Below are positions 7,639-14,467 of a stretch of 33,958 bases of DNA, one piece after another (position 1 is the first letter of the stretch; each line of letters starts with the position of its first letter). Source of the stretch: an uncultured Christensenella sp. Its GTDB lineage: Bacteria > Bacillota > Clostridia > Christensenellales > Borkfalkiaceae. The notes beneath the pieces were generated by a model. That model was not told where the DNA came from and did not search any database. It was given only the letters and a program-made list of their open reading frames with translations. The stretch is taken from NCBI GenBank assembly GCA_910577555.1, contig CAJTLF010000017.1, positions 1-33,958 of the forward strand, given 5' to 3'. Both the position numbers and the translations under genes were made by a program.

Positions 7639-7965
7639 TTACAGACCGTTTTTGTAGTCCGTTCCCCAAACCGCCATTGCGTCGAGAATGGGTTTTAACG
7701 ATTTGCCGAGCGGCGAAAGGGAGTATTCTACGCGCGGCGGAACTTCCGCAAAAATTTCTCTTTCCAGAAGTCCGTCCGATTCAAGAGCACGGAGATTGTC
7801 CGTCAATACTTTTTTGCTTATTGCGGGAATTGATTTCAAAAATTCGCAGAACCGTTGCTTACCGTTGAGTATAAGGTCGCGGATTATCAGCAGTTTCCAT
7901 TTGTTGCCTATCAGTTGAACGGTCGTTGCGACGGGGCAGTGTGGTAATTCTTCTTTCGTGAGCAT
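7639..7965 (-). CDS. HxlR-family transcriptional regulator
   Basis: A 108-residue winged-helix protein with the typical HxlR layout: an N-terminal Cys (Cys10) just before TTVQLIGNKWKLLIIRDL, then a recognition region (ISKKVLTDNLRALESDGLLER) and a beta-wing (PRVEYSLSPLGKSL). Many family members sense aldehydes, quinones or thiol oxidation through the N-terminal Cys and regulate a divergent neighbour. Here the divergent neighbour is a cupin gene, and two inverted repeats lie between the promoters. The start is the ATG at 7965, with AAAGGAG seven bases upstream. The specific signal is unknown. Confidence 0.92.
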   Translation of the reverse strand: MLTKEELPHCPVATTVQLIGNKWKLLIIRDLILNGKQRFCEFLKSIPAISKKVLTDNLRALESDGLLEREIFAEVPPRVEYSLSPLGKSLKPILDAMAVWGTDYKNGL

Positions 7966-7992
7966 TTTTTACTCCTTTTTTTCGTTGCGGAC

Positions 7993-8021
7993 ATTTTAAC
8001 ATAGTACGGGAGTAAAGTCAA
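7993..8021 (-). promoter_or_regulatory. Promoter of the HxlR regulator
   Basis: Minus strand: TTGACT (8021-8016), 17 bp, TAAAAT (7998-7993), with a TG one base before the -10 (extended -10). Confidence 0.8.
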
Positions 8022-8067
8022 TAGTTTAAAAACTAAACCAAGTAACTAAATTATTATCTGATAATAA
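8022..8067. promoter_or_regulatory. Operator-like inverted repeats between the HxlR and cupin genes
   Basis: Two palindromes are present: TAGTTT-AA-AAACTA (8022-8035), abutting the regulator's -35, and TTATTATC-T-GATAATAA (8051-8067), 13 bases before the cupin -35. In addition AACTAAA occurs twice in direct orientation (8031-8037 and 8044-8050). Their position in a divergent regulator/target intergenic region fits HxlR binding sites. Binding is inferred. Confidence 0.55.
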
Positions 8068-8080
8068 AAAAATAACTGTC

Positions 8081-8109
8081 TTGTATTGCCGTTCGGCATT
8101 TGATATACT
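8081..8109 (+). promoter_or_regulatory. Promoter of the cupin gene
   Basis: TTGTAT (8081-8086), 17 bp, then TATACT (8104-8109) with an upstream TG making an extended -10. The start would be near 8116, giving a leader of about 25 nt with AAAAGGAG before the ATG. Confidence 0.65.
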
Positions 8110-8140
8110 GCGTGTAAAAAATAAAAAAGGAGAATTCACT

Positions 8141-8491
8141 ATGAGTAAATTCAAAAAAGCAAGCGTAGTAAAGGGCGCGCGCGTCGAGCTTCACGACGTT
8201 CTGGGCCTTTCGGGAGCGGAAATCAGTGTAAACGGGTTGCCTGCGGGGGCATGCGTGCCGTTCGTGCATTCGCACAGAAAAAACGAAGAGATTTACGCGA
8301 TAACGGACGGGAAGGGAACTGCGGTAATAGACGGCGAAAGTGTGGAATTAAAGGCGGGGGACTGGCTGCGTATTTCTCCGTCGGCAAAAAGGCAGTTTTT
8401 TGCGTCTGCCGAAGAAGGATTGGGATTTATCTGTATTCAGGTAAGAGAAAACTCGCTGGAAGGCTACACTATGGCGGACGCTATAGTCTGA
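8141..8491 (+). CDS. Small cupin-domain protein
   Basis: A single-domain cupin of 116 residues. The first cupin motif is clear: VHSHRKNEEIYAITDGKG gives the His-x-His-x4-Glu pattern of the metal site. The second motif (GDWLRISPSAKRQFFA) has Arg or Gln where the fourth metal ligand His usually sits, so metal binding may be three-coordinate or altered. The start at 8141 is set by AAAAGGAG eight bases upstream; an upstream in-frame TTG at 8081 lies inside the promoter and is rejected. It is divergent from, and probably controlled by, the HxlR regulator. The substrate is unknown; small cupins of this type include isomerases and quinone or sugar-binding proteins. Confidence 0.88.
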   Translation: MSKFKKASVVKGARVELHDVLGLSGAEISVNGLPAGACVPFVHSHRKNEEIYAITDGKGTAVIDGESVELKAGDWLRISPSAKRQFFASAEEGLGFICIQVRENSLEGYTMADAIV

Positions 8492-8501
8492 TTTAATAAG
8501 C

Positions 8502-8542
8502 AAGCCGCGCAACCGCAGTTGCGGTTGCGCGGCTTAATTTAT
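8502..8542 (+). terminator. Intrinsic terminator of the cupin gene
   Basis: A 16-bp perfect inverted repeat (8502-8517 with 8520-8535), forming a long GC-rich hairpin, is followed by AATTTATTT. Confidence 0.88.
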
Positions 8543-8906
8543 TTGCTGTGAAGTTTTTTGAAAGCGGTGCGAAATAATGGGAATAAAACGCTGTTTTGGG
8601 GGCACGGAAGGGGAAATAAGCGTGCGGCACGATTATAAAATTGCGGTGCAAAACCAAGAAATTCACAAAAATTTTGTAATTATATTTCAATAATACTGTT
8701 ATATTTCATTTTTAAAAGGGTATAAAAAAATATAATACCTATAAATCGGAATATTCGTAACCTAATAAAAACGCGAAAAAAGAGCTTAAATCACAATATG
8801 TTGTGTTTAAAACGCCTTTAAGACACAATCGTGCAAAAATTGAGGCGTTTTGGGCAAAAAACGGGCAAAAACACGCCGAAAACGTTGAAAAACGGGTGAA
8901 AATCCG
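8543..8906. other. Gene-free region with repeats upstream of the S10 promoter
   Basis: No credible coding region is seen. The left part is AT-rich. It holds TTATATTTCA twice in direct orientation 19 bp apart (8680 and 8699), ACAAAA-A-TTTTGT (8666-8678) and a lone TATAAT (8731-8736) without a good -35. Next come CACAA-TATG-TTGTG (8792-8805) and the inverted pair AAAACGCCT (8809-8817)/AGGCGTTTT (8843-8851). From 8856 to 8902, five A-runs recur about every 10.5 bases and lead straight into the S10 promoter. Confidence 0.6.
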
Positions 8907-8935
8907 TTGACTTTCGGTTTTTAGTATTATATAAT
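8907..8935 (+). promoter_or_regulatory. Main S10 operon promoter
   Basis: TTGACT (8907-8912), 17 bp, TATAAT (8930-8935), preceded by helically phased A-tracts. The predicted start is near 8942, which is also the first base of the structured leader. Confidence 0.88.
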
Positions 8936-8941
8936 AGACAA

Positions 8942-9135
8942 GCGCGTCAGAACGATGTGTATGGAATGAAGTGCAAAGTTACTGAAAACCGACGGTAAAA
9001 GCTCCCGTCGCAGATAATTTGCACCGACAACTGTGGGGGCCTGACCCCTGCGACTAACCGTGGCTTTATTACTTAACGCCGCTTTGCGGTGTTTTTTAAC
9101 GGACAAAGCGCGATACACACGGTTAAGTTGACGCG
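8942..9135 (+). ncRNA. Structured S10 operon leader, probable cis-regulatory RNA
   Basis: The transcript start coincides with a closing helix CGCGTCA (8943-8949)/TGACGCG (9129-9135). Inside it lies TGTGTAT (8956-8962)/ATACACA (9113-9119). That in turn encloses three arms: GTGCAAA (8971-8977)/TTTGCAC (9018-9024) topped by CGACGG/CCGTCG (8990-8995, 9005-9010); a G-run/C-run hairpin (9033-9051); and AACGCCGC/GCGGTGTT (9075-9082, 9086-9093) followed by a T-run, like an intrinsic terminator. An alternative pairing AACCGTG (9056-9062)/CACGGTT (9118-9124) would compete with the second helix. In E. coli, L4 controls the S10 operon through its leader; a similar ribosomal-protein or attenuation control is inferred here. 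Confidence 0.6.
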
Positions 9136-9174
9136 AAATACATTTTTTTTCGTTAGTAAAAAGGAGTAAAACTA

Positions 9175-9474
9175 ATGGCAGGACAGAAAATCAGAATCAA
9201 ACTTGCGGCGTACGACCACGAACTCGTTGACCTTGCGGCTTCCCGCATAGTCGAAACGATGAAGAAGAGCGGGGCTAAGATTTCGGGACCCATTCCCCTT
9301 CCCACCGAGAAGGAAATCGTTACCATTCTCCGTTCCCCCCACAAGTACAAGGACAGCCGCGAGCAGTTCGAGCAGAGAACTTATAAGAGAATTATCGACA
9401 TCTACACCCCCAACGCGAAGCTTCTGGACACCGTTCACCTTCCCGCAGGCGTAGATATCAAAATCAAGCTGTAA
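9175..9474 (+). CDS. rpsJ: 30S ribosomal protein S10
   Basis: The first gene of the S10 operon. The product (99 aa, normal length) binds 16S rRNA in the small-subunit head and, as NusE, takes part in antitermination. The IRIKLAAYDHELVDL start and the SPHKYKDSREQFEQRTYKR loop are diagnostic. AAAGGAG lies nine bases before the ATG. It is separated from the promoter by a long structured leader, and from rplC by an unusual 126-base spacer. Confidence 0.98.
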   Translation: MAGQKIRIKLAAYDHELVDLAASRIVETMKKSGAKISGPIPLPTEKEIVTILRSPHKYKDSREQFEQRTYKRIIDIYTPNAKLLDTVHLPAGVDIKIKL

Positions 9475-9600
9475 GCTCAGGCTTTAACCTATTATATATA
9501 AATAAGTCAATATAGATACTCTACGCAAGGCAGGCGACGGAAACGGCGGGACGGTCGGGCGCGGTATCTGAAAATAAATATTTTAAGGAGAACTTTATCA
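9475..9600 (+). other. Structured 126-base spacer between rpsJ and rplC
   Basis: It is unusually long for this cluster. An AT-rich stretch (9488-9505) is followed by a GC-rich segment closed by AGATAC (9514-9519)/GTATCT (9564-9569), with an internal CGAC/GTCG pair (9535-9538, 9554-9557). No convincing -35 accompanies the AT-rich stretch. It may be an RNA control or processing site. Confidence 0.45.
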
Positions 9601-10230
9601 ATGAATAAAGCAATCATCGGCCGTAAAGCGGGTATGACCCAGGTATTTACGGCGGAGGGCAAGGTTATTCCCGTAACCGTAATCGAAGCGGGTCCCTGCC
9701 CCGTAGTACAAATCAAAACCGTAGAAAAGGACGGCTACTCCGCTTTGAAAATCGGTTTTGACGAGGCAAAGGAAAAAAATCTCACCAAACCCGAACTCGG
9801 ACAGTTCAAGAAAGCGGGCGTTAAGCCCTGCAAGGTTCTTAAGGAATTCCGTCTTGAAAACGTTGCCGCTTACACGGTAGGCGCGGAAATCAAGGCTGAC
9901 GCGTTCGTTGCGGGCGACAAGGTCGACGTGCACGGCGTATCCAAAGGTCACGGCTATTCGGGCGTTATCAAGAGATGGAATCAGCACAGACTTAAGGAAA
10001 CCCACGGCGTAGGCCCCGTGCACAGAGAACCCGGTTCTATGGGTGCGAACAGCTCGCCTTCGCGCGTTTTCAAGAACAAGCGTCTTGCAGGTCAGTACGG
10101 TGTGGAAAACGTAACCGTTCAGAATCTCGAGATAGTTAAAGTAGACGTTGAAAGAAACTGTCTGCTTATCAAAGGTTCGGTTCCCGGACCTAACGGCAGC
10201 GTCGTTACCATTAACGACACCGTTAAATAA
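9601..10230 (+). CDS. rplC: 50S ribosomal protein L3
   Basis: An early assembly protein of the large subunit, next to the peptidyl transferase centre. The 209 residues contain the family signatures GRKAGMTQVF at the N-terminus and HRLKETHGVGPVHREPGSMGA in the central loop that reaches into 23S rRNA. The Shine-Dalgarno AAGGAG precedes the ATG. The stop is embedded in TAAGGAGG, the ribosome binding site of rplD. It is the first gene after the structured spacer. Confidence 0.98.
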   Translation: MNKAIIGRKAGMTQVFTAEGKVIPVTVIEAGPCPVVQIKTVEKDGYSALKIGFDEAKEKNLTKPELGQFKKAGVKPCKVLKEFRLENVAAYTVGAEIKADAFVAGDKVDVHGVSKGHGYSGVIKRWNQHRLKETHGVGPVHREPGSMGANSSPSRVFKNKRLAGQYGVENVTVQNLEIVKVDVERNCLLIKGSVPGPNGSVVTINDTVK

Positions 10231-10244
10231 GGAGGTCGCAGAAG

Positions 10245-10871
10245 ATGCCTAATATTAACGTATATAAAATGGACGGCACCAAGGCCGGCACGATGAAGCT
10301 CAGCGACAAGGTATTCGGCGTAGAATACAACGAGCCGCTCATTCATCAGGCGGTAGTAACCCGTCTTGCAAACGAAAGACAGGGTACCAAATCCACTCTT
10401 ACCCGCACCGAAGTGCGCGGCGGCGGCAGAAAGCCCTGGAGACAGAAGGGTACGGGTAACGCCCGTCAGGGTTCAATCCGCGCTCCGCAGTGGATTAAGG
10501 GCGGCGTAGTATTCGCTCCCAAGAGCCGCGACTTCTCCAAGGATATGAACAAGAAGGCGAAAATCGCAGCTTTACTTTCCGCTCTTTCCAAAAAGGTTGC
10601 AGACGGCGAGCTCGTCGTGTTGGACAGCCTTGAAGTAAAGGAAGGCAAGACCAAGGAAATAGTCGCTATGCAGACCGCGCTCAACCTTGACAAGTCGGCG
10701 GTTCTGGTTATGGATAACGCGGACGAGAAGGTTATTCTCGCGGCGAGAAACATTCAGAAGCTTTCCACCCTGCCCGTAGCGCAGATATCCACTTACGAAG
10801 TAGTGGCAAACGCGAAGGTCGTAATGACCAAAGCGGCAATCAAGAAAATAGAGGAGGTCTACGGAGAATAA
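10245..10871 (+). CDS. rplD: 50S ribosomal protein L4
   Basis: A large-subunit protein lining the peptide exit tunnel; in E. coli it also represses its own operon. The extended tunnel loop is visible: RGGGRKPWRQKGTGNARQGS, followed by WKGG-like PQWIKGG and FAPKSRDF. Length (208 aa) is normal. The ribosome binding site overlaps the rplC stop, and its own stop overlaps the ATG of rplW by one base. It is a candidate ligand for the S10 leader, by analogy only. Confidence 0.98.
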   Translation: MPNINVYKMDGTKAGTMKLSDKVFGVEYNEPLIHQAVVTRLANERQGTKSTLTRTEVRGGGRKPWRQKGTGNARQGSIRAPQWIKGGVVFAPKSRDFSKDMNKKAKIAALLSALSKKVADGELVVLDSLEVKEGKTKEIVAMQTALNLDKSAVLVMDNADEKVILAARNIQKLSTLPVAQISTYEVVANAKVVMTKAAIKKIEEVYGE

Positions 10872-11161
10872 TGTTTGCAGAAGATATAATTCTTAAACCG
10901 CTCCTGACCGAAAAGGGTTACGACGGCATAGCCGATAAAAAATACACGTTCATCGTTAAAAAGTCGGCTAACAAGACTCAGATTAAAGCGGCGGTTGAAA
11001 AGCTTTTCAGCGTCAGCGTAAAGAGCGTAAACACCGTAAATTGCCACGGAAAGAAGAAGAGAATGGGACGCAGCGAAGGCTATACTCCCGATTACAAGAA
11101 AGCAATCGTCCAGCTCACGGCTGACTCCAAGGCGATTGAGTACTTCAACTCGTTATCGTAA
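10871..11161 (+). CDS. rplW: 50S ribosomal protein L23
   Basis: It sits at the tunnel exit and forms the docking site for trigger factor and SRP. The 96 residues carry the hallmark IILKPLLTEKGYDGI start and a YTFIVKKSANKTQIKAAVEKLF core. The start ATG shares its A with the rplD stop (TAATG), so translation is coupled. The stop is part of TAAGGAG, used by rplB. Confidence 0.98.
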   Translation: MFAEDIILKPLLTEKGYDGIADKKYTFIVKKSANKTQIKAAVEKLFSVSVKSVNTVNCHGKKKRMGRSEGYTPDYKKAIVQLTADSKAIEYFNSLS

Positions 11162-11172
11162 GGAGAAGAAAA

Positions 11173-11997
11173 ATGGCTATCAAGAGATATAAACCGACTT
11201 CCCCCGCACGCCGTTTTATGACGGTGAACGCTTACGCGGAGCTTACGGGCGACAAACCCGAAAGAAGCCTTCTGCACGACAAGCGTAAGACGGGCGGCAG
11301 AAACAATCAGGGTAAAATTTCCGTTCGTCATATCGGCGGCGGCAACAGAATCAAATACAGAATAATCGATTTCAAGCGCAATAAGGACGGCATTCCCGCA
11401 ACCGTTAAGTCGATACAGTACGACCCCAACCGCTCGGCGCACATCGCGCTGCTTGCTTATGCGGACGGCGAAAAGAGATATATACTCGCTCCCGTAGGTC
11501 TTACCGTAGGCGACAAGGTTATTTCGGGCGCAGGCGCGGACATCAAGTCCGGTAACTGCCTTTGCCTTGCGGATATTCCCGTAGGTACCGTCGTTCACGC
11601 TATAGAGCTTCAGCCCGGCAGGGGCGCGCAAATTGCCCGCTCGGCAGGTATTTCCGCGCAGATTATGGCTAAAGAAGGCGCGTACGCTACCATTAAGATG
11701 CCTTCGGGCGAAATGAGACTCGTTTCGCTCAAGTGCAGGGCTACTATCGGTCAGGTAGGCAATCTCGAACACGAAATCGTGCGCATCGGTAAAGCGGGCA
11801 AGACCAGACACTTCGGTATCCGTCCCACCGTCCGCGGCTCGGTTATGAACCCGAACGACCACCCTCACGGCGGTGGTGAAGGTAAGAGCCCCGTCGGCCA
11901 TGCAGGTCCTATGACGCCTTGGGGCAAGCCTGCTCTCGGTTATAAGACGAGAAAGAAGAATCCCACTTCCAAATTCATTTTGAAGAGAATCAATTAA
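11173..11997 (+). CDS. rplB: 50S ribosomal protein L2
   Basis: The most conserved large-subunit protein, needed for subunit joining and peptidyl transferase function. The 274 residues include the KRYKPTSPARRFMTV start, the RNNQGKISVRHIGGGNR stretch and the C-terminal loop MNPNDHPHGGGEGKSP with the conserved His. Its TAA stop is part of TAAGGAGG before rpsS. Length and composition are ordinary. Confidence 0.99.
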   Translation: MAIKRYKPTSPARRFMTVNAYAELTGDKPERSLLHDKRKTGGRNNQGKISVRHIGGGNRIKYRIIDFKRNKDGIPATVKSIQYDPNRSAHIALLAYADGEKRYILAPVGLTVGDKVISGAGADIKSGNCLCLADIPVGTVVHAIELQPGRGAQIARSAGISAQIMAKEGAYATIKMPSGEMRLVSLKCRATIGQVGNLEHEIVRIGKAGKTRHFGIRPTVRGSVMNPNDHPHGGGEGKSPVGHAGPMTPWGKPALGYKTRKKNPTSKFILKRIN

Positions 11998-12010
11998 GGA
12001 GGAATAGAAA

Positions 12011-12283
12011 ATGTCAAGAAGCATTAAGAAAGGCCCTTACGCCGAAGAAAGACTCATGTCCAGAATACTTGCCATGAACGAAGCCGGCGAAAAGAAGGTC
12101 GTTAAAACTTGGTCGCGCGCAACGACTATATTCCCCCAGATGGTAGGACATACGATTGCGGTTTACGACGGCAGAAAGCACGTTCCCGTATACGTTACCG
12201 AAGATATGGTAGGTTGCAAGCTCGGCGAGTTTGCTCCCACCAGAACGTTCAAGGGACATGCGGCTAAAACCGCTAAGAAGTAA
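12011..12283 (+). CDS. rpsS: 30S ribosomal protein S19
   Basis: A head protein of the small subunit that partners with S13 near the A-site tRNA. The 90 residues contain SRSIKKGPYAEERLM, TWSRATTIFPQMVGHTIAVYDGRKHVPV and the C-terminal FAPTRTFKGHA. It is 13 bases after rplB, and its stop lies in TAAGGAG before rplV. Confidence 0.98.
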   Translation: MSRSIKKGPYAEERLMSRILAMNEAGEKKVVKTWSRATTIFPQMVGHTIAVYDGRKHVPVYVTEDMVGCKLGEFAPTRTFKGHAAKTAKK

Positions 12284-12295
12284 GGAGCAACGGCT

Positions 12296-12685
12296 ATGGC
12301 AAAGAATATGAACTTAAAACAGGAAAGAATCGAAGCCAATAAGGACCACCGTCCTTACGCTACCGCCAAATACCTGAGAATTTCCCCCTATAAAATCAGG
12401 ACGGTGCTCGCGCTTATCCGCGGCAAGTCCGTTGAAGAAGCGGCGGGAATACTCACCTATTGCAACAAGGGCGGCAGCGAAGAAGTTAAAAAAGTTCTCC
12501 TTTCGGCTGCGGCTAACGCTGAACACAATCAGGGTATGGACAGGGGCGACCTGTTCGTTGCCGAAGCGTTTGCAAACGGCGGCCCGCACCTTAAAAGAAT
12601 GCAACCCGTTTCCAAAGGGCGCGGACACGCAATATTGAAGAGAACGAGCCACGTAACGGTGATACTCGACGCGAAGAAGGTATAA
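12296..12685 (+). CDS. rplV: 50S ribosomal protein L22
   Basis: It lines the exit tunnel opposite L4; its hairpin loop is the site of macrolide-resistance changes in other species. The family features ATAKYLRISPYKIRTVLALIRGKSVEEA and the loop FANGGPHLKRMQPVSKGRGH are intact. At 129 aa it is about 15 residues longer than the usual 110-115, because of a basic N-terminal extension (MAKNMNLKQERIEANKDHRP). The stop is part of TAAGGAG. Confidence 0.97.
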   Translation: MAKNMNLKQERIEANKDHRPYATAKYLRISPYKIRTVLALIRGKSVEEAAGILTYCNKGGSEEVKKVLLSAAANAEHNQGMDRGDLFVAEAFANGGPHLKRMQPVSKGRGHAILKRTSHVTVILDAKKV

Positions 12686-12695
12686 GGAGAGAGTT

Positions 12696-13367
12696 ATGGG
12701 TCAGAAAGTTAATCCTCACGGTTTAAGAGTCGGCGTAATTTCCGCCTGGGACACTCAATGGTACGCAGATAAGAAAAATTTCGGCGCGTATATCAAAGAG
12801 GACAGCGAAATCCGTACTTTCTTGAAAAAGAAGTACTACGACGCGGCGATTAGCAAAATCACCATTATAAGAGCAGCCAACAAAATCGAAATCGGCATTT
12901 ACACGGGTCGTCCCGGCGTGCTTATCGGTAAGGCGGGCGCGGAAATAGAAGTTATCAAAAAAGACCTTTCCAAGCTCACCAAGGGCAAGGTTATAGTTAT
13001 CAACGTAAAGAAGGTCGAAAAAATCGACTGCGACGCTCAGCTCGTTGCCGAAGCGGTTGCTTCCCAGCTTGAAAAGCGCGTATCTTACAGACGCGCGGTC
13101 AAGCAGCAGATTGCAAAAGTTTCCAAGGCAGGCGTAAAGGGCGTTAAAATAACGGTAAGCGGCCGTCTCGACGGGCGTGAAATTGCGGGTACCGAAAGCT
13201 ACCACGACGGTTCCATTCCCCTTCAGACTATCCGCGCGGACATCGACTACGGCTTTGCGGAAGCGCACACTACGTTCGGCGTGCTGGGCGTAAAGTGCTG
13301 GATATACAAGGGCGAAGTACTCGATGCAGCTAAACGCCTTATATTATCCGAGGGAGGCGAAGAATAA
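12696..13367 (+). CDS. rpsC: 30S ribosomal protein S3
   Basis: Part of the mRNA entry helicase of the small subunit. The MGQKVNPHGLRVGV start, the KH domain GRPGVLIGKAGAEIEVIKKD and the C-terminal domain GRLDGREIAGTESYHDGSIPLQT are clear. Length (223 aa) is normal. It starts 10 bases after rplV and ends one base before rplP, whose Shine-Dalgarno (GGGAGG) lies inside the rpsC reading frame. Confidence 0.98.
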   Translation: MGQKVNPHGLRVGVISAWDTQWYADKKNFGAYIKEDSEIRTFLKKKYYDAAISKITIIRAANKIEIGIYTGRPGVLIGKAGAEIEVIKKDLSKLTKGKVIVINVKKVEKIDCDAQLVAEAVASQLEKRVSYRRAVKQQIAKVSKAGVKGVKITVSGRLDGREIAGTESYHDGSIPLQTIRADIDYGFAEAHTTFGVLGVKCWIYKGEVLDAAKRLILSEGGEE

Positions 13368-13368
13368 T

Positions 13369-13815
13369 ATGTTAATTCCCAAGAGAGTTAAAAGAAGAAA
13401 ACAGCACCGCGGCAAAATCCACGGTACTGCCCAGAAAGGCAATAAAATAGCTTACGGCGAATACGGACTTGTATCGCTGGAAGGCGGAAGAATCACTTCC
13501 AGACAGATAGAAGCGGCGCGTATCGCGATGACCAGATTCATCAAGCGCGGCGGTAAAGTATGGATAGACATCTTCCCCCACAAGCCCATAACCAAGCACC
13601 CCGCAGAATCCCGTATGGGTTCCGGTAAAGGTTCGGTTGAATACTGGGTTGCTGACGTTAAGTCGGGCAGAGTAATGTTTGAAATGGCGGGCGTAAACGA
13701 GGATATAGCGCGCGAGGCAATGCGTCTTGCAAGCCACAAGCTCCCCGTTAAGTGCAAATTCGTCAAGAAAGAAGTAGAAGTAGTCGAAGAAGGCGGTGAA
13801 GCTAATGAAGGCTAA
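13369..13815 (+). CDS. rplP: 50S ribosomal protein L16
   Basis: It organises the A-site architecture of the large subunit. The start at 13369 gives the canonical MLIPKRVKRRKQHRG. The stretch GEYGLVSLEGGRITSRQIEAAR and the basic loop RMGSGKGSVEYW are conserved. The C-terminus (VEVVEEGGEANEG) is a few residues longer than usual and runs 11 bases into rpmC. An upstream in-frame start inside rpsC is rejected. Confidence 0.97.
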   Translation: MLIPKRVKRRKQHRGKIHGTAQKGNKIAYGEYGLVSLEGGRITSRQIEAARIAMTRFIKRGGKVWIDIFPHKPITKHPAESRMGSGKGSVEYWVADVKSGRVMFEMAGVNEDIAREAMRLASHKLPVKCKFVKKEVEVVEEGGEANEG

Positions 13816-13999
13816 GGAAATTATAAATTTGAGCGACGAAGAGCTTTTGAAGAAACTTCAGGAGCTTAAGTCCGAACTGTTCAACCTGCGCTTCCGTCAC
13901 GCCAGCGGTCAGCTTGAAAATCCCCTTGCAATCAATCTCGTCAAAAAGGATATCGCAAGGGTAAACACCGTAATCCGCGCAAGGCAGATAAAGGGCTAA
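13805..13999 (+). CDS. rpmC: 50S ribosomal protein L29
   Basis: A small two-helix protein near the tunnel exit. The ATG at 13805 gives MKAKEIINLSDEELLKKL, the normal family start (64 aa); the GTG nine bases upstream would add three residues and is less likely. GGCGGTGA before the ATG is the ribosome binding site and lies inside rplP. The two genes overlap by 11 bases. Confidence 0.96.
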   Translation: MKAKEIINLSDEELLKKLQELKSELFNLRFRHASGQLENPLAINLVKKDIARVNTVIRARQIKG

Positions 14000-14010
14000 A
14001 GGAGTAAGAT

Positions 14011-14268
14011 ATGGAAAGAACGACGCTCAGAAAGGAAAGAGTTGGGCTTGTGGTATCCGATAAAATGGACAAGACGGTTGTTGTAGCCGTCGTTGAAAAG
14101 AGCAAGCACCCCCTGTATAAAAAGACCATTACCCGCACTACGAAATTCAAGGCGCACGACGAAAACAACGAGTGCGGCGAAGGCGACAAGGTAAGGATAG
14201 TGGAAACCCGCAAGCTGTCGAAAGACAAGAATTGGCGCGTTGCAGAAATCATCGAAAAGGCGAAGTAA
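14011..14268 (+). CDS. rpsQ: 30S ribosomal protein S17
   Basis: A primary 16S rRNA binder (OB-fold). The 85 residues show RKERVGLVVSDKMDKTVVVAV, HPLYKKTITRTTKFKAHDE and a closing IVETRKLSKDKNWRV, as expected. It follows rpmC by 11 bases, with GGAG as binding site. A 199-base structured spacer separates it from rplN, so it ends the S10 part of the cluster. Confidence 0.98.
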   Translation: MERTTLRKERVGLVVSDKMDKTVVVAVVEKSKHPLYKKTITRTTKFKAHDENNECGEGDKVRIVETRKLSKDKNWRVAEIIEKAK

Positions 14269-14467
14269 TTCTTTATTAAAGAATTTCGCCCGCGCGGCAA
14301 TATCGCGGTAAATAAAAATAAAAGTAAGATTGAATACCGTGCGCAATGGAGAGCGGGGCACTCTCCCCGCTTATGTGCGTAAGGCTCAATCCGCTACGAT
14401 TGGAGCAACCGTGATAGGTTTTATCGTCGGTTGACAAGTTGTAAGTTCAAATTTAAGGAGTAGATTT
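14269..14467 (+). other. Structured spacer at the S10/spc boundary
   Basis: A 199-base gap in a cluster where 10-16 bases is the norm. It opens with AATTCTTT-ATT-AAAGAATT (14267-14285), overlapping the rpsQ stop. A nested structure follows: GATTGA/TCAATC (14328-14333, 14386-14391), CGCA/TGCG (14342-14345, 14376-14379) and AGCGGGG/CCCCGCT (14352-14358, 14365-14371). A further hairpin has AACCG/CGGTT and GATA/TATC arms (14407-14432). TTGACA at 14431 has no matching -10. It is likely a cis-acting RNA or processing element for the spc genes. Confidence 0.55.

Noticed and set aside
8493..8690. A 65-codon minus-strand frame in the gene-free region
   Set aside because: It overlaps the cupin terminator stem, has no ribosome binding site and shows no recognisable protein features.
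8731..8736. TATAAT as an extra upstream promoter
   Set aside because: No acceptable -35 lies 16-18 bp upstream; it is probably part of the AT-rich background.
8942..9135. S10 leader as a tRNA-sensing T-box or a metabolite riboswitch
   Set aside because: I see no T-box sequence and no signature of a known metabolite riboswitch; a ribosomal-protein leader fits the gene context better.
11092..12024. A 310-codon open frame on the minus strand over rplB
   Set aside because: It is the antisense shadow of L2; the plus strand encodes a perfect family member, and the minus product has no domain or binding site.
14431..14436. TTGACA as an spc promoter
   Set aside because: The bases 16-18 further on (around TAAGGA) do not resemble a -10 box.
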